From the NCBI GenBank assembly GCA_030837935.1, contig JAUQXU010000441.1, forward strand, positions 1-17,529: a DNA stretch of 17,529 nt, in the 5' to 3' direction. This DNA is from Candidatus Brocadia sp. GTDB taxonomy: Bacteria; Planctomycetota; Brocadiia; Brocadiales; Brocadiaceae. Within the stretch, counting starts at the first letter, position 1. Every line of letters starts with the position of its first letter. This document shows, piece after piece, positions 7,199 through 15,567 of the stretch. Under the pieces are notes generated by a model. That model saw nothing but the letters and a program-made list of their open reading frames with translations, had not been told where the DNA came from and made no database searches. The translations under genes and the position numbers were made by a program.

Positions 7199-7930
7199 AT
7201 GAGAATGTGTATCGTTATCGTGCTTATGTTATTAACTTTAGTAAACGTAGGTTATTGCCAGGATCAGGGCAAAGATGAATTACTGGATGCCGCTGTCAGG
7301 GAATTTCAACAGGCGATAGAAAAAAACCCGAGTTCCGCAGAGGCACATTATAATCTTGGGATTGTGTATAGTGAAAAAGGAATGGCAGAAGATGCCATCG
7401 CCGAATACAAAAAAACGTTAGAGATTGAATCCAATTTTGTGAAGGCATATAACAATATCGGTGTAATTTATTACGAGACAGGTCGATTGGATGAGGCCAT
7501 TGAAAACCTGAAAAAGGCTATTGCTGCATCTCCGCAATATATCGAGGCACAGTATAATCTAGGAATCGTTTATCACGGAAAGAAACAATATTCCGATGCC
7601 ATGGCGGCGTTTAAAAAGGTTGTGGAACTTGACCCAAAATTTGAAAAGGGATATTATAATTTAGGTGTTACCTATGCCTCTATGGACTCCCTGGATGAAT
7701 CTCTTATTGCCTTTAAAAAAGCCGTGGAAATTAATCCACAATATCCGGATGCTTACTATAATATGGGTGTTGCCTATGCAAAGAAGGATCAGCTTGACGA
7801 GGCTATTAAGTCCTTACAAAAAGCCCTGGAACTCAACCCAAACGACGATAAGTCGCATTTCGCCTTAGGTGTAATCTATCAAGCGAAACGGAAGGCAAAA
7901 GTAACCGGCGGGAAGTCTGAAAAACCGTAA
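7199..7930 (+). CDS. Exported tetratricopeptide repeat (TPR) protein
   Basis: The product has 243 residues from the ATG at 7199, which I prefer because AAGAGGAG at 7184-7191 sits 7 nt ahead of it. An in-frame TTG at 7172 would add nine residues and bury the Shine-Dalgarno in the coding region. A short basic N-terminus and hydrophobic core (about 3-20) suggest a signal peptide. No proper lipobox is seen despite a Cys after VGY. Five full 34-residue TPR units follow in register, recognisable as YNLGIVYSEKGMAEDAI-type helices with xxAIxxxKKALELNP ends. They are flanked by a half unit at the N-terminus and a partial unit near the C-terminus. TPRs are protein-interaction scaffolds. A periplasmic location is likely, and the adjacent three-helix membrane protein is a possible partner. 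Confidence 0.9.
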   Translation: MRMCIVIVLMLLTLVNVGYCQDQGKDELLDAAVREFQQAIEKNPSSAEAHYNLGIVYSEKGMAEDAIAEYKKTLEIESNFVKAYNNIGVIYYETGRLDEAIENLKKAIAASPQYIEAQYNLGIVYHGKKQYSDAMAAFKKVVELDPKFEKGYYNLGVTYASMDSLDESLIAFKKAVEINPQYPDAYYNMGVAYAKKDQLDEAIKSLQKALELNPNDDKSHFALGVIYQAKRKAKVTGGKSEKP

Positions 7931-8186
7931 TACTGCGCCTCCAAAGAAATCGCATTATCGCTGAAACAAATTCCCTGGTACGATAGCGGTGGTTTCTGTC
8001 ATTGTATGTTTATTTTTCGTTGCCGTATTTTAATTGAAATTTTTTCGAATTTCATCTGCTTCCCCCCATCATCGAACATAATCTTGAAAGATATAGATAT
8101 TTTTGACTTTTGATTTTTAACCTTTTCTGGTGTATTAAAAATGTAACTTTATATAACTTCATACATAAATTTTGAGGTGAACGTCC
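7931..8186. other. 256-nt intergenic region separating the two gene clusters
   Basis: This AT-rich gap lies between the TPR gene and the small cysteine-rich protein. It contains a 7-bp stem, TGAAATT (8035-8041)/AATTTCA (8048-8054), without a following T-run. A TTGACT hexamer (8103-8108) is present but has no well-spaced -10 element. A transcription boundary here is reasonable, but no promoter or terminator can be firmly placed. Confidence 0.3.
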
Positions 8187-8381
8187 ATGTTTGAACCAGT
8201 AGTATATTGTTCTTGCGGGAATCTAAAAGAATATGGAGGCAATTGGCAAATAACATCTCGTTCTTTTAAGGCGGCATTTATGCCGCTTAAAGAGCGCGAG
8301 TCTCTTATTTCAAAAGAAAAATGTCCCATCTGCAGATGTATAGATGCGGGAGAAATTCTAATATCTCTTAAAAATCTTTAA
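8187..8381 (+). CDS. Small cysteine-rich, possibly zinc-binding protein
   Basis: This is a 64-residue protein with a clear GAGGTG Shine-Dalgarno at 8174-8179, 7 nt before the ATG, so translation is credible. Its cysteines cluster as VYCSCGN (Cys8, Cys10) near the N-terminus and CPICRC (Cys46, Cys49, Cys51) near the C-terminus. This spacing could form one zinc ribbon-like site. I do not recognise a named family. It lies between the ion/CBS cluster and the hydrogenase operon, with gaps of 256 nt before and 119 nt after, and may be monocistronic. A strong hairpin lies inside the coding region (8265-8291). A metal-binding, regulatory or redox role next to a hydrogenase is conceivable, but there is no direct support. 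Confidence 0.65.
   Translation: MFEPVVYCSCGNLKEYGGNWQITSRSFKAAFMPLKERESLISKEKCPICRCIDAGEILISLKNL
8265..8291 (+). repeat. Strong hairpin inside the small cysteine-rich gene
   Basis: TTTTAAGGCGGCA pairs with TGCCGCTTAAA around a TTTA tetraloop, with one bulged G, giving about 11 paired bases in the middle of the coding sequence. This is unusual for such a short gene. It may be a chance coding palindrome or an RNA structure affecting expression. Confidence 0.5.
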
Positions 8382-8450
8382 AAAGGTTGGCATTTAAAAA
8401 ATAACTTGCTACCATCTTCGGACTTAACAAGTTGCTTTTAAATTATTATT

Positions 8451-8471
8451 AGATTAAAGTATGCTTAATCT
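8451..8471. promoter_or_regulatory. Perfect 7-bp dyad upstream of the hydrogenase operon
   Basis: AGATTAA (8451-8457) and TTAATCT (8465-8471) form a perfect inverted repeat with a 7-nt spacer, 30 nt before the first hydrogenase start codon. It could be an operator for a dimeric regulator or a weak hairpin ending the preceding transcript. A GATAAT hexamer (8489-8494) downstream resembles a -10 element, but no matching -35 is seen. Confidence 0.35.
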
Positions 8472-8500
8472 ATTTGTGAAAACCTTGGATAATACGCATT

Positions 8501-10534
8501 ATGGTTGAACATCTGTTTATTATATCGATTATTCTGTTTGCAGCCGGTTCGCTTTTTGCCTTATGTTTCTATAGATGGCAAATGCTGGGAAATTACATAT
8601 CACTTATTTTGGCGGCCATTGCCTCCTGTTTTAACATTGCCATAGCCACATCGGTATTATTCAATCACTCTGCCATACGGTTCAATTTTCTCTTATACCA
8701 CGCCATTATTAAATATAGTTTTTTAATAGACTCACTCTCTGCAATTTTTATCCTTGCCATATCCGTTGTTAGTTTTATAGCTTCCATCTATTCTCTTGGA
8801 TATACAAAGCTATACGTTAATAAGCGGGACACGCGGTTTTTGGGTTTTAATTTCAACTTCTTTCTTTTGTCCATGATCCTTGTTGTAACTGCAAACAATG
8901 CCTTAGTATTTATGATCGTATGGGAGCTTATGACGCTGGTTTCGTTTTTCCTTGTCATTTTTGAATACGAAAATCCCCTTAATAGAAAGGCTGGTTTTGT
9001 CTATCTCTTTATGTCTTATATTTGTGCAGTATTTATCTCCGTTGCCTTTTTCATTATGTTTTCATATGTAAAGACGTGGACGTTTGACTTTGACAGCTTC
9101 AGATATGCCGGAGACGTTATGCCTGCGATATGCAAAAATATTGTATTTTTTCTGGTGCTCATTGGTTTTGGTATCAAGGCCGGTATTTTCCCCTTGCATC
9201 TCTGGCTTCCTTTGGCACACCCCGCAGCGCCTGGCAATGTGTCTATGGTCATGTCGGGCGTGATGATTAAAACAGCCATCTATGGTTTTATCCGGTTCTA
9301 CTTTGAATTCCTTACACCCTGTCCGCCCTGGTGGGGGGTTATTATTCTCATTATTGGCGCGGCATCGGCGATATTAGGTATCCTGTATGCCCTTATGGAG
9401 AAAGATATTAAGACTTTACTTGCTTATAGTAGTGTTGAAAATATCGGTATCATCCTCATTGCTATTGGGTTGTCAATGATCTTTAAATCATATAATCTTA
9501 TGGCATTGTCATCCCTTGCAATGGTTGCCGGTCTATACCACGTGTTGAATCATGCGGTATTTAAGTCTTTACTTTTTGGCTGTGCCGGGAATATCTATTA
9601 CTCAACACATACGAAGAATATAGAACAACTTGGTGGTTTGATCAAACGATTACAAATAACAGCTCCTTTATTCCTGGTAGGTGCCTTAGCTATTTCAGCA
9701 ATTCCTCCTCTCAATGGGTTCATGAGCGAGTGGCTTGTTTTTCAATCATTGTTAAACGGCTCTAACATTCCATCGGTGATTGTAAAGGTACTGACAGCTA
9801 TTTGTGGCGCTACTGTCGCCTTGACGGGGGCGCTCGTTGCCACCTGTTTTGTGAAGGCATTCGGGATTTCATTCCTTGCTTTGCCACGTTCTGAACATGC
9901 ACAACATGCCAAAGAAGTTCCTGTTATTATGTACGTAAGCATGGGACTTCTGGCAGGGCTTTGCGTATTTATGGGGCTTTTCCCTGTGAAAATTATGATG
10001 ACCGTTAATCATGCCAGTACCGAGCTGTTAGGTGTTAATATTGCGAAGGCAATTACTTCATATGATTGGTTGCAGACGAAGACCCTTCAGACTAATTTTT
10101 CTGAGATATCACCCCAAAGCGCCACTGTTTTTGGTTTGATGTTTTTAGCAATTACCGTTGGAGCAATGACTTTAATAAATCCAGGTTTTACAAAGAAGCT
10201 GTATGAGACCTGGACGTGCGGGATATCTCCGGAACCAAGGTTTGGGTATACAGCAACGGCTTTTTCTAAACCGTTCAGGATTATTTTCAGTAACTTATAT
10301 AGACCTCGCCTTGAGATAAAGACCACGTACTCTGTTCCTAAGTATTTTGTAAAGTCTATAATGTATATTTCCGAGATAACGCCCATATTTGAAAAATATT
10401 TTTACGCCCCTCTTTCAAGATATGTTTTAAGCATATCAAATAAGGTAAGATGGATACATACCGGGAGCGTTCATATGTATCTTGTCTATATTTTTATCAC
10501 CTTATTAATCTCGATGTTGGCTATTAGATGGTAG
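8501..10534 (+). CDS. hyfB: Hydrogenase-4 subunit B-like antiporter-type membrane subunit
   Basis: This 677-residue polytopic protein of the NuoL/NuoN/MrpD-like family corresponds to HyfB/HycC of group-4 membrane hydrogenases. The central proton-antiporter domain (about 130-420) contains the WELM motif with Glu142 and KAGIFPLHLWLPLAHPAAPG with Lys226 and His233. It also contains MSGVMIK with Lys257 and EKDIKTLLAYSSVENIG. These charged residues line the proposed ion path in complex I antiporter subunits. About 15-16 helices are predicted, and the C-terminal extension with a final helix matches the usual HyfB length of about 670. The role is ion translocation in the membrane arm. It is the first gene of the operon and is followed 10 nt later by hyfC. 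The ATG at 8501 has only a weak ribosome binding site (TTGGAT). Confidence 0.92.
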   Translation: MVEHLFIISIILFAAGSLFALCFYRWQMLGNYISLILAAIASCFNIAIATSVLFNHSAIRFNFLLYHAIIKYSFLIDSLSAIFILAISVVSFIASIYSLGYTKLYVNKRDTRFLGFNFNFFLLSMILVVTANNALVFMIVWELMTLVSFFLVIFEYENPLNRKAGFVYLFMSYICAVFISVAFFIMFSYVKTWTFDFDSFRYAGDVMPAICKNIVFFLVLIGFGIKAGIFPLHLWLPLAHPAAPGNVSMVMSGVMIKTAIYGFIRFYFEFLTPCPPWWGVIILIIGAASAILGILYALMEKDIKTLLAYSSVENIGIILIAIGLSMIFKSYNLMALSSLAMVAGLYHVLNHAVFKSLLFGCAGNIYYSTHTKNIEQLGGLIKRLQITAPLFLVGALAISAIPPLNGFMSEWLVFQSLLNGSNIPSVIVKVLTAICGATVALTGALVATCFVKAFGISFLALPRSEHAQHAKEVPVIMYVSMGLLAGLCVFMGLFPVKIMMTVNHASTELLGVNIAKAITSYDWLQTKTLQTNFSEISPQSATVFGLMFLAITVGAMTLINPGFTKKLYETWTCGISPEPRFGYTATAFSKPFRIIFSNLYRPRLEIKTTYSVPKYFVKSIMYISEITPIFEKYFYAPLSRYVLSISNKVRWIHTGSVHMYLVYIFITLLISMLAIRW

Positions 10535-10544
10535 GATATCTGTC

Positions 10545-11483
10545 TTGATTCAGCTTATTATACTTCCCATTCTCCAGATCGTTGTTATTGTAGGATTGTC
10601 TCCCCTGGTCAAAGGGTTTATTAATAAAACAGAGGCTCGTTTTCAGTGCCGGAGAGGTCCGAGCTTATTTCAGCCGTATTACAACCTCACGAAACTCCTC
10701 CGGAAAGATGCTGTGGTATCAGAAACGGCATCGTGGATCTTCAGGGCCACCCCATATGTGACCTTTATATCTATTTTGATTATTGCGCTCCTGGTTCCTG
10801 TTCTTTCTTCAACCGTTCCTGCAAATTTTACGGGCGATGTAATTCTTGTTATCTACCTTTTTGCGTTGGGCAGATTTTTTCTTGTGCTTTCTTCCCTTGA
10901 TACCGGCAGTGCGTTTGGGGGTATAGGGGGTAGCCGTGAGATGGCAATTTCTTCTATGGCTGAGCCTGCCATGATGCTTTCTGTTTTTACTGTTGCTATT
11001 ATTAGTGGTTCTACCAATTTAAGCAATATTACCCAGGCAATGCTTAGTTACAAATTACTGAGTCCCGCGCTCTTTTTAGCCCTCGCCGCCCTTGTCATTG
11101 TAATTATTGCGGAAGCAGGGAGGATTCCCGTTGATAATCCATTTACCCATTTAGAATTGACGATGATCCACGAGGGAATGATCCTTGAATTTTCTGGTCG
11201 CTATCTTGCCTTGATCGAATGGGCATCCTGCATGAAATTACTCATATTGCTAACGATCCTTGTAAATACCTTTTTGCCCTGGGGTGTTGCTTCTGGTCTT
11301 ACATTCCCAGGACTGATTATTTCTTTTGCATTCTATGTCGTCAAGATTGGATTTTTTGCACTTCTTATTGCTATTGTTGAATCTTCTTTTGCGAAGGTGC
11401 GATTATTCCGTATACCAAACCTGTTAGGGACTTCATTTATTTTAGCGGTACTTGCGATTATTACTCATTATATAGTGAGTTGA
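10545..11483 (+). CDS. hyfC: Hydrogenase-4 subunit C-like (NuoH-related) membrane subunit
   Basis: This 312-residue, roughly eight-helix membrane protein is of the NuoH/HyfC/HycD family, which anchors the peripheral arm to the membrane arm. Recognisable motifs are KTEARFQCRRGPSLFQPYYN (residues 28-47), the loop GSAFGGIGGSREMAISSMAEP (121-141), and AEAGRIPVDNPFTHLE then TMIHEGMILEFSG (189-218). The acidic residues of the last two link to the quinone-like or E-channel region of complex I relatives. The start is a TTG at 10545, preceded by TAGGAT at 10532-10537. No in-frame ATG lies near the N-terminus, so TTG initiation is the best choice. It lies 10 nt after hyfB and 6 nt before hyfE, supporting tight operon structure. 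Confidence 0.92.
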   Translation: MIQLIILPILQIVVIVGLSPLVKGFINKTEARFQCRRGPSLFQPYYNLTKLLRKDAVVSETASWIFRATPYVTFISILIIALLVPVLSSTVPANFTGDVILVIYLFALGRFFLVLSSLDTGSAFGGIGGSREMAISSMAEPAMMLSVFTVAIISGSTNLSNITQAMLSYKLLSPALFLALAALVIVIIAEAGRIPVDNPFTHLELTMIHEGMILEFSGRYLALIEWASCMKLLILLTILVNTFLPWGVASGLTFPGLIISFAFYVVKIGFFALLIAIVESSFAKVRLFRIPNLLGTSFILAVLAIITHYIVS

Positions 11484-11489
11484 TTTGCT

Positions 11490-12155
11490 ATGAAACAACA
11501 CATTATTGTAAATTCTCAAACTATCGATGTCCTGGCGGTCATGATGCTCATGGCAACGGTTTTACATATTAGTACAAGCCGATTGACTACCTGCGTATGG
11601 GCGTATGCTATCAGATCCTTTATCCTGGCATGTGCGAGCGGACTCATTGCATATTATTCCGGTATTTACCATATTTTTATTACTACGGGCATTACCCTTG
11701 TGATTAAGGTAGTTATCATCCCGGGTTTCCTCTTTTATATTATAAAAAAAGTTGGGATTAAAAAAGAGGTAGAATCCTATCTTAGTTTTACCTTGTCGTT
11801 GCTGTGTTCATGCGGCGTTATCCTTATTGCATATTATGCAACAGAACCTATTATTCGATTTGAAAGTACCTTCATGAGGCATTGTCTGCCCGTTTCGATA
11901 GCCATTACCCTTGTGGGATTTTTTACCATGATTACCAGGAAAAAAGCCATTACACAGATACTCGGTCTTTTAGCGATGGAAGACGGTCTTTTCTTTGCTG
12001 CGTTATCCACATCATACGGAATGCCTCTCATCGTAGAGTTGGGTGTTTTTTTTGATATCCTGGTGAGCGTAATCATTATGGGCATCTATGTATACAGGAT
12101 TAAAGAAACATTTGAGACCACCGATACAGGCTTTTTAAGAGAACTCAGGGAATAG
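11490..12155 (+). CDS. hyfE: Hydrogenase-4 subunit E-like (NuoK-related) membrane subunit
   Basis: This 221-residue membrane protein with six to seven helices matches HyfE, whose C-terminal half resembles NuoK/MrpC. The diagnostic stretch is MEDGLFFAALSTSYGMP, then LIVELGVFFDILVSVIIMG. Its Glu and Asp residues correspond to conserved charges in the ion pathway. HyfE is found in Hyf-type complexes but not in the smaller Hyc (FHL-1) complex, so its presence makes this a Hyf-like arm. The ATG at 11490 follows hyfC by 6 nt. The stop is separated by a single base from the hyfF start. Identification is secure from both sequence and position. Confidence 0.88.
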   Translation: MKQHIIVNSQTIDVLAVMMLMATVLHISTSRLTTCVWAYAIRSFILACASGLIAYYSGIYHIFITTGITLVIKVVIIPGFLFYIIKKVGIKKEVESYLSFTLSLLCSCGVILIAYYATEPIIRFESTFMRHCLPVSIAITLVGFFTMITRKKAITQILGLLAMEDGLFFAALSTSYGMPLIVELGVFFDILVSVIIMGIYVYRIKETFETTDTGFLRELRE

Positions 12156-12156
12156 A

Positions 12157-13632
12157 ATGCTCATATCAATTCTTCTCGTTATACCACTGATAACCGCAAT
12201 CGCCTGTGTTTTTATAAAAAAACACAACATATCTAAATATATTAGTGTCGCTGGTAGCTTCACTCTTTTGCTCTATAATATATATCTTAGTTATAATATT
12301 TACCTTAATCATTCGTTAAAGGAACTCAATGGCTTTTTCTATGTAGACGCCCTTAGTTTACTCACTGCGCAGATTGTCAGTGTTGTTGGTTTCGCCGCTG
12401 CCTTATATTCGATTGGCTATATGGATGCAGAACTCCATGAGGCTGAGTTTCCCGAAAAGAGGTTGCGCTGGTATTACTTTCTTTTCCATATTTTTATTTT
12501 TACCATGTTGGCGGTTTGTGTGACCAACAACCTGGGAATTATGTGGGTGGCGATTGAAGCCACAACCTTATCTACTACATTCCTGGTGGGTTTTTATAAT
12601 AAAAAGCCTCACCAGGAAGCGGCATGGAAGTATATCATCATCTGCACCGTGGGGATTACCCTGGCGTTATTTGGTGTTATTCTTACCTATCATTCGTCAA
12701 AAGATGTTATTGGTGAAATTGGGCATGCGCTGAATTGGACGGACCTGCTTGCTGTGGCAGATAGGTTTGAACCGCATACGATGAAACTTGCCTTTCTCTT
12801 TATCATCATTGGGTATGGTACAAAGGCAGGACTTGCGCCTATGCATACGTGGTTACCCGATGCCCATAGTCAGGCGCCATCGCCCATTAGCGCCTTATTT
12901 TCCGGGGTATTATTAAATTGTTCTTTATATGGTATCATTCGTTTCCATATTATTTCTTCAAAATGTCTCGGTCCAAATTATTCGTGTACCCTTCTGATGG
13001 CGTTTGGGCTCATCTCTGTCATTGTTTCTATACCTTTTATCCTTGTACAAAGAGACTATAAGCGATTATTCGCCTTTAGTAGTATTGAACACATCGGTTT
13101 TATTGCGCTCGGTCTGGGTTTTGGAGGTATGTATAGTATTTATGGAGCGGAACTCCATACTTTCAACCACGCGGTAGCAAAATCACTCTTGTTTTTTTGC
13201 GGGGGTAATTTATTCTTAAAATATAAAACAAGGGAAATGGAATCTATAAAAGGAATTATCAGAACAATGCCCGTTACCGGAGTAATTTTGATTATCGCTG
13301 TCTTTGCCATTACTGGTATCCCGCCGTTTAATATATTTGTCAGTGAATTCATAGTTCTGGCCGATGCCTTTTCAAGCGGGAGTGCATTTGTTCTTATATT
13401 CACATCATTGCTTATTGTATTTCTCGTACTTATTTTTATCGGTTACATAAATAATATATTCAAAATGATTTTTAGCGAACCCACAGATAACATTGTCCGG
13501 GGAGAGGTGAACAAGTTTACCATTGCTGCCATGTGCTTTTTATTGGTCTTTGTGCTGATTATTAGTTTCTACGTGCCGCCCATTATGCGGGAAATACTCA
13601 GTCAAATCTCTGATATTATAAGGAATACATAA
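12157..13632 (+). CDS. hyfF: Hydrogenase-4 subunit F-like antiporter-type membrane subunit
   Basis: This is the second antiporter-like subunit of the complex, with 491 residues and about 14 helices. Family hallmarks are MWVAIEATTLSTTFLVGFY with Glu134, GTKAGLAPMHTWLPDAHSQAPSPISALFSG with Lys223, His230 and His237, and RDYKRLFAFSSIEHIGF. It most resembles HyfF, not HyfD, because of its length and its position between hyfE and hyfG. A ribosome binding site (CAGGGAA) overlaps the end of hyfE. The TAA stop shares its last base with the ATG of hyfG, indicating translational coupling. It is expected to translocate protons or sodium ions; the sequence alone does not tell which. Confidence 0.92.
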   Translation: MLISILLVIPLITAIACVFIKKHNISKYISVAGSFTLLLYNIYLSYNIYLNHSLKELNGFFYVDALSLLTAQIVSVVGFAAALYSIGYMDAELHEAEFPEKRLRWYYFLFHIFIFTMLAVCVTNNLGIMWVAIEATTLSTTFLVGFYNKKPHQEAAWKYIIICTVGITLALFGVILTYHSSKDVIGEIGHALNWTDLLAVADRFEPHTMKLAFLFIIIGYGTKAGLAPMHTWLPDAHSQAPSPISALFSGVLLNCSLYGIIRFHIISSKCLGPNYSCTLLMAFGLISVIVSIPFILVQRDYKRLFAFSSIEHIGFIALGLGFGGMYSIYGAELHTFNHAVAKSLLFFCGGNLFLKYKTREMESIKGIIRTMPVTGVILIIAVFAITGIPPFNIFVSEFIVLADAFSSGSAFVLIFTSLLIVFLVLIFIGYINNIFKMIFSEPTDNIVRGEVNKFTIAAMCFLLVFVLIISFYVPPIMREILSQISDIIRNT

Positions 13633-15224
13633 TGGAAAACCACAGGCAACTTTGTATTACCGAATTAACCAATCAGTTCAAAGACACTGTCATCATTACG
13701 AAAAGTTTCCTGGAAAACGAAATATATATTTCTACGAAAAAGGAAAATCTTTTGGATGTGTGTGTCTATATACGAGGAACTCTTCATGCGAGTCTTTCGT
13801 CAATGATAGGTAACGATGAAAGAAGCCTGAATGGGAATTTCAGAATTTATTACGTTTTTTCTATGCTGCGCGCAGATATGTTTTTGATTGTTCATATACC
13901 TGTGAGTGAAGACCATCCGGAATTCCCATCGATTACCACAAAAATTCCAGCAGCGCATTGGTACGAGCGTGAGATTAAGGATATGTTCGGGCTTGAGCCC
14001 GTTGGACATCCTGATCCCAGTACGCTTGTACTTCATGGCAATATGCCGGATAAAACATATCCTTTAAGGAAGGATTTTGATATAAATACCCATATACCCC
14101 TTCAGGAATCCAAACTGCCATTTTTTAAAGTAGAAGGTGAAGGTGTTTTTGAAATTCCCGTGGGTCCCATCCATGCAGGCATTATTGAACCTGGGCACTT
14201 CCGGTTTAGCGCTGTCGGTGACAGCATATATTATCTTGATGCAAAATTGTTTTATACGCATAAAGGTACAGAGAAGCTGTTTGAGACGATGCCATATACA
14301 AAGGGGTTATTTCTTGCCGAGCGTATTTGCGGTGTTTGTGCTGCTTCGCATGCAACTGGCTATTGCCAGGCTATTGAGAAGGTGGCGGGTGTTGAAATAC
14401 CACCGCGTGCAAAATTTATAAGAACTATTATTCTGGAATTGGAAAGACTTTACAATCATATAGGCGACGTTGGCAATATCTGCACGGGTGCAGCCTTTCT
14501 TTTAGGAAGTGCACATGGGTTTAGGATTCGTGAGCGCATACAACAGCTTAATGAAACTATTTGCGGTAATCGTTATTTAAGAGGTATGGTTACGATTGGC
14601 GGTGTGCGTTTTGATATTGACGATGATTTAAAAAAACATATCTTAACTACGCTCAGCCATGTTAAAAAGGATTTCAAAGAACTCGTAAATATTATCATTA
14701 ACTCATCCTCTTTATTAGATCGGCTGGAAACTACTGGTAGACTATCTACAGAAATTGCTAAGGAGTTAGGGGTTGTTGGTGTTGCTGCACGGGCATCCGG
14801 GATTGCTACAGACACCCGTCTTATTCACCCTTATGCAGCTTATAATGAAGTGGATTTTGATATCTCTATCTTTTATTATGAGGGTGATGTGTTTGCAAGA
14901 ACAAAAGTAAGAATAGATGAGGTTTATCAATCCATGTATATTATTGAGCAGTGTTTTGATAAAATACCCGAAGGTCCCATCAAAACTTCAATGAAGGAAC
15001 TTCCTCCTTATAAACAGGCATTGAGCTATGTAGAATCGCCGCGTGGTGAAAATATTTACTGGATCATGACAGCGCCGAACAATATGTTATACCGATATAA
15101 GATACGTTCCCCTTCTTTCTGTAACTGGCCATCTATTCCCTATACAATTCCCGGTAACATTGTTCCGGATTTTCCATTGATTAACAAGAGCTTCGAGTTA
15201 TGTTATTCGTGTACTGATTTATAA
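13632..15224 (+). CDS. hyfG: Group-4 [NiFe] hydrogenase large subunit, NuoC/NuoD fusion (HyfG-like)
   Basis: This 530-residue fusion has a NuoC-like domain (about 1-150, ending in HWYEREIKDMFGLEPVGHPD) and a NuoD-like catalytic domain (about 165-530). The proximal nickel-binding motif is intact: ERICGVCAASHA with Cys233, Cys236 and His240. GPIHAGIIEPGHFRF precedes it and ARASGIATDTR lies at 386-396. The distal pair Cys524/Cys527 occurs as FELCYSCTDL. Four cysteines point to a real [NiFe] site and not the cysteine-less Ehr or complex I forms. Two oddities stand out. The usual DPC is replaced by ELC, and the protein ends three residues after Cys527, so no C-terminal maturation peptide exists. 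As I recall, the EchE and CooH large subunits also lack it. The start overlaps the hyfF stop by one base. Catalytic activity is likely but not certain. Confidence 0.9.
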   Translation: MENHRQLCITELTNQFKDTVIITKSFLENEIYISTKKENLLDVCVYIRGTLHASLSSMIGNDERSLNGNFRIYYVFSMLRADMFLIVHIPVSEDHPEFPSITTKIPAAHWYEREIKDMFGLEPVGHPDPSTLVLHGNMPDKTYPLRKDFDINTHIPLQESKLPFFKVEGEGVFEIPVGPIHAGIIEPGHFRFSAVGDSIYYLDAKLFYTHKGTEKLFETMPYTKGLFLAERICGVCAASHATGYCQAIEKVAGVEIPPRAKFIRTIILELERLYNHIGDVGNICTGAAFLLGSAHGFRIRERIQQLNETICGNRYLRGMVTIGGVRFDIDDDLKKHILTTLSHVKKDFKELVNIIINSSSLLDRLETTGRLSTEIAKELGVVGVAARASGIATDTRLIHPYAAYNEVDFDISIFYYEGDVFARTKVRIDEVYQSMYIIEQCFDKIPEGPIKTSMKELPPYKQALSYVESPRGENIYWIMTAPNNMLYRYKIRSPSFCNWPSIPYTIPGNIVPDFPLINKSFELCYSCTDL

Positions 15225-15226
15225 TA

Positions 15227-15487
15227 ATGTGGCCCACGAAATACGCGAAATTACGCGAAAAAGAAAAATTTCGGGTAAGTTGCACTATGTCGGGAATTCT
15301 ATATCCTGATGAAAGTTATGCGATTGTTGGGGGGCTTGCTTTAATGTTTACAAAGCAATGGGATTTGGAAGAGCATAAAGCACAAGTTTTTAATTATTTA
15401 AACGCATCTGGACTAAAATTAGGTATTCTTGTAAACTTTGGCCATTATCCAAAGTTGGAATACGAAAGGTTTGTTTTAACAATGTGA
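15227..15487 (+). pseudogene. Internally deleted GxxExxY-family gene remnant
   Basis: The 86-codon frame resembles both ends of GxxExxY proteins (PD-(D/E)XK-like fold, about 125 residues) with the middle missing. Residues 21-36 read MSGILYPDESYAIVGG, the usual family N-terminus. Residues 47-84 read LEEHKAQVFNYLNASGLKLG, then ILVNFGHYPKLEYERFVLT, the typical C-terminus. The roughly 55-60 residues expected between them, including the name-giving G-x-x-E-x-x-Y motif and the nuclease-like acidic core, are absent; the join falls near 15332-15365. The natural start would be the ATG at 15287. The first 20 codons are read from the element's left terminal repeat. No Shine-Dalgarno precedes either start. 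The product is almost certainly non-functional. It lies between the hydrogenase large- and small-subunit genes, where no gene of the complex would place it. Confidence 0.75.
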
Positions 15488-15561
15488 AAAGAAGTTTTAT
15501 AAAAAGTTTTTGTTATAAAGATTTTAAATCTGTTTTCGCGTTTTTTTGTGTATTTCGTGGG
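15233..15561. mobile_element. ~330-bp inverted-repeat element carrying a GxxExxY remnant
   Basis: The left end (15233-15263) begins CCCACGAAATACGCGAAA. The right end (about 15534-15561) finishes TTTTGTGTATTTCGTGGG. Reverse-complementing one gives the other with a few mismatches, so the two form imperfect inverted terminal repeats of about 28-31 bp. The interior holds the truncated GxxExxY frame and an AT-rich tail with a stem at TTTATAA/TTATAAA (about 15496-15519). There is no transposase, so it would be a non-autonomous, MITE-like unit. No clear target-site duplication is visible. It occupies nearly all of the 343-nt gap between hyfG and the small-subunit gene in an otherwise tightly packed operon. 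Confidence 0.65.
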
Positions 15562-15567
15562 TAAAAA

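Noticed and set aside
8385..8410. Possible sigma-54 promoter (TTGGCA ... CTTGCT) before the hydrogenase operon
   Set aside because: The GG and GC elements are separated by 17 nt, not the required 10.
8501..13632. Mrp-type Na+/H+ antiporter operon
   Set aside because: MrpB, E, F and G homologues are missing, and hyfC, hyfG and hyfI follow in the same operon, which fits a hydrogenase.
13632..15224. Complex I NuoCD or cysteine-less Ehr subunit instead of a hydrogenase
   Set aside because: Both CxxC pairs (Cys233/236 and Cys524/527) are present, which complex I and Ehr subunits lack.
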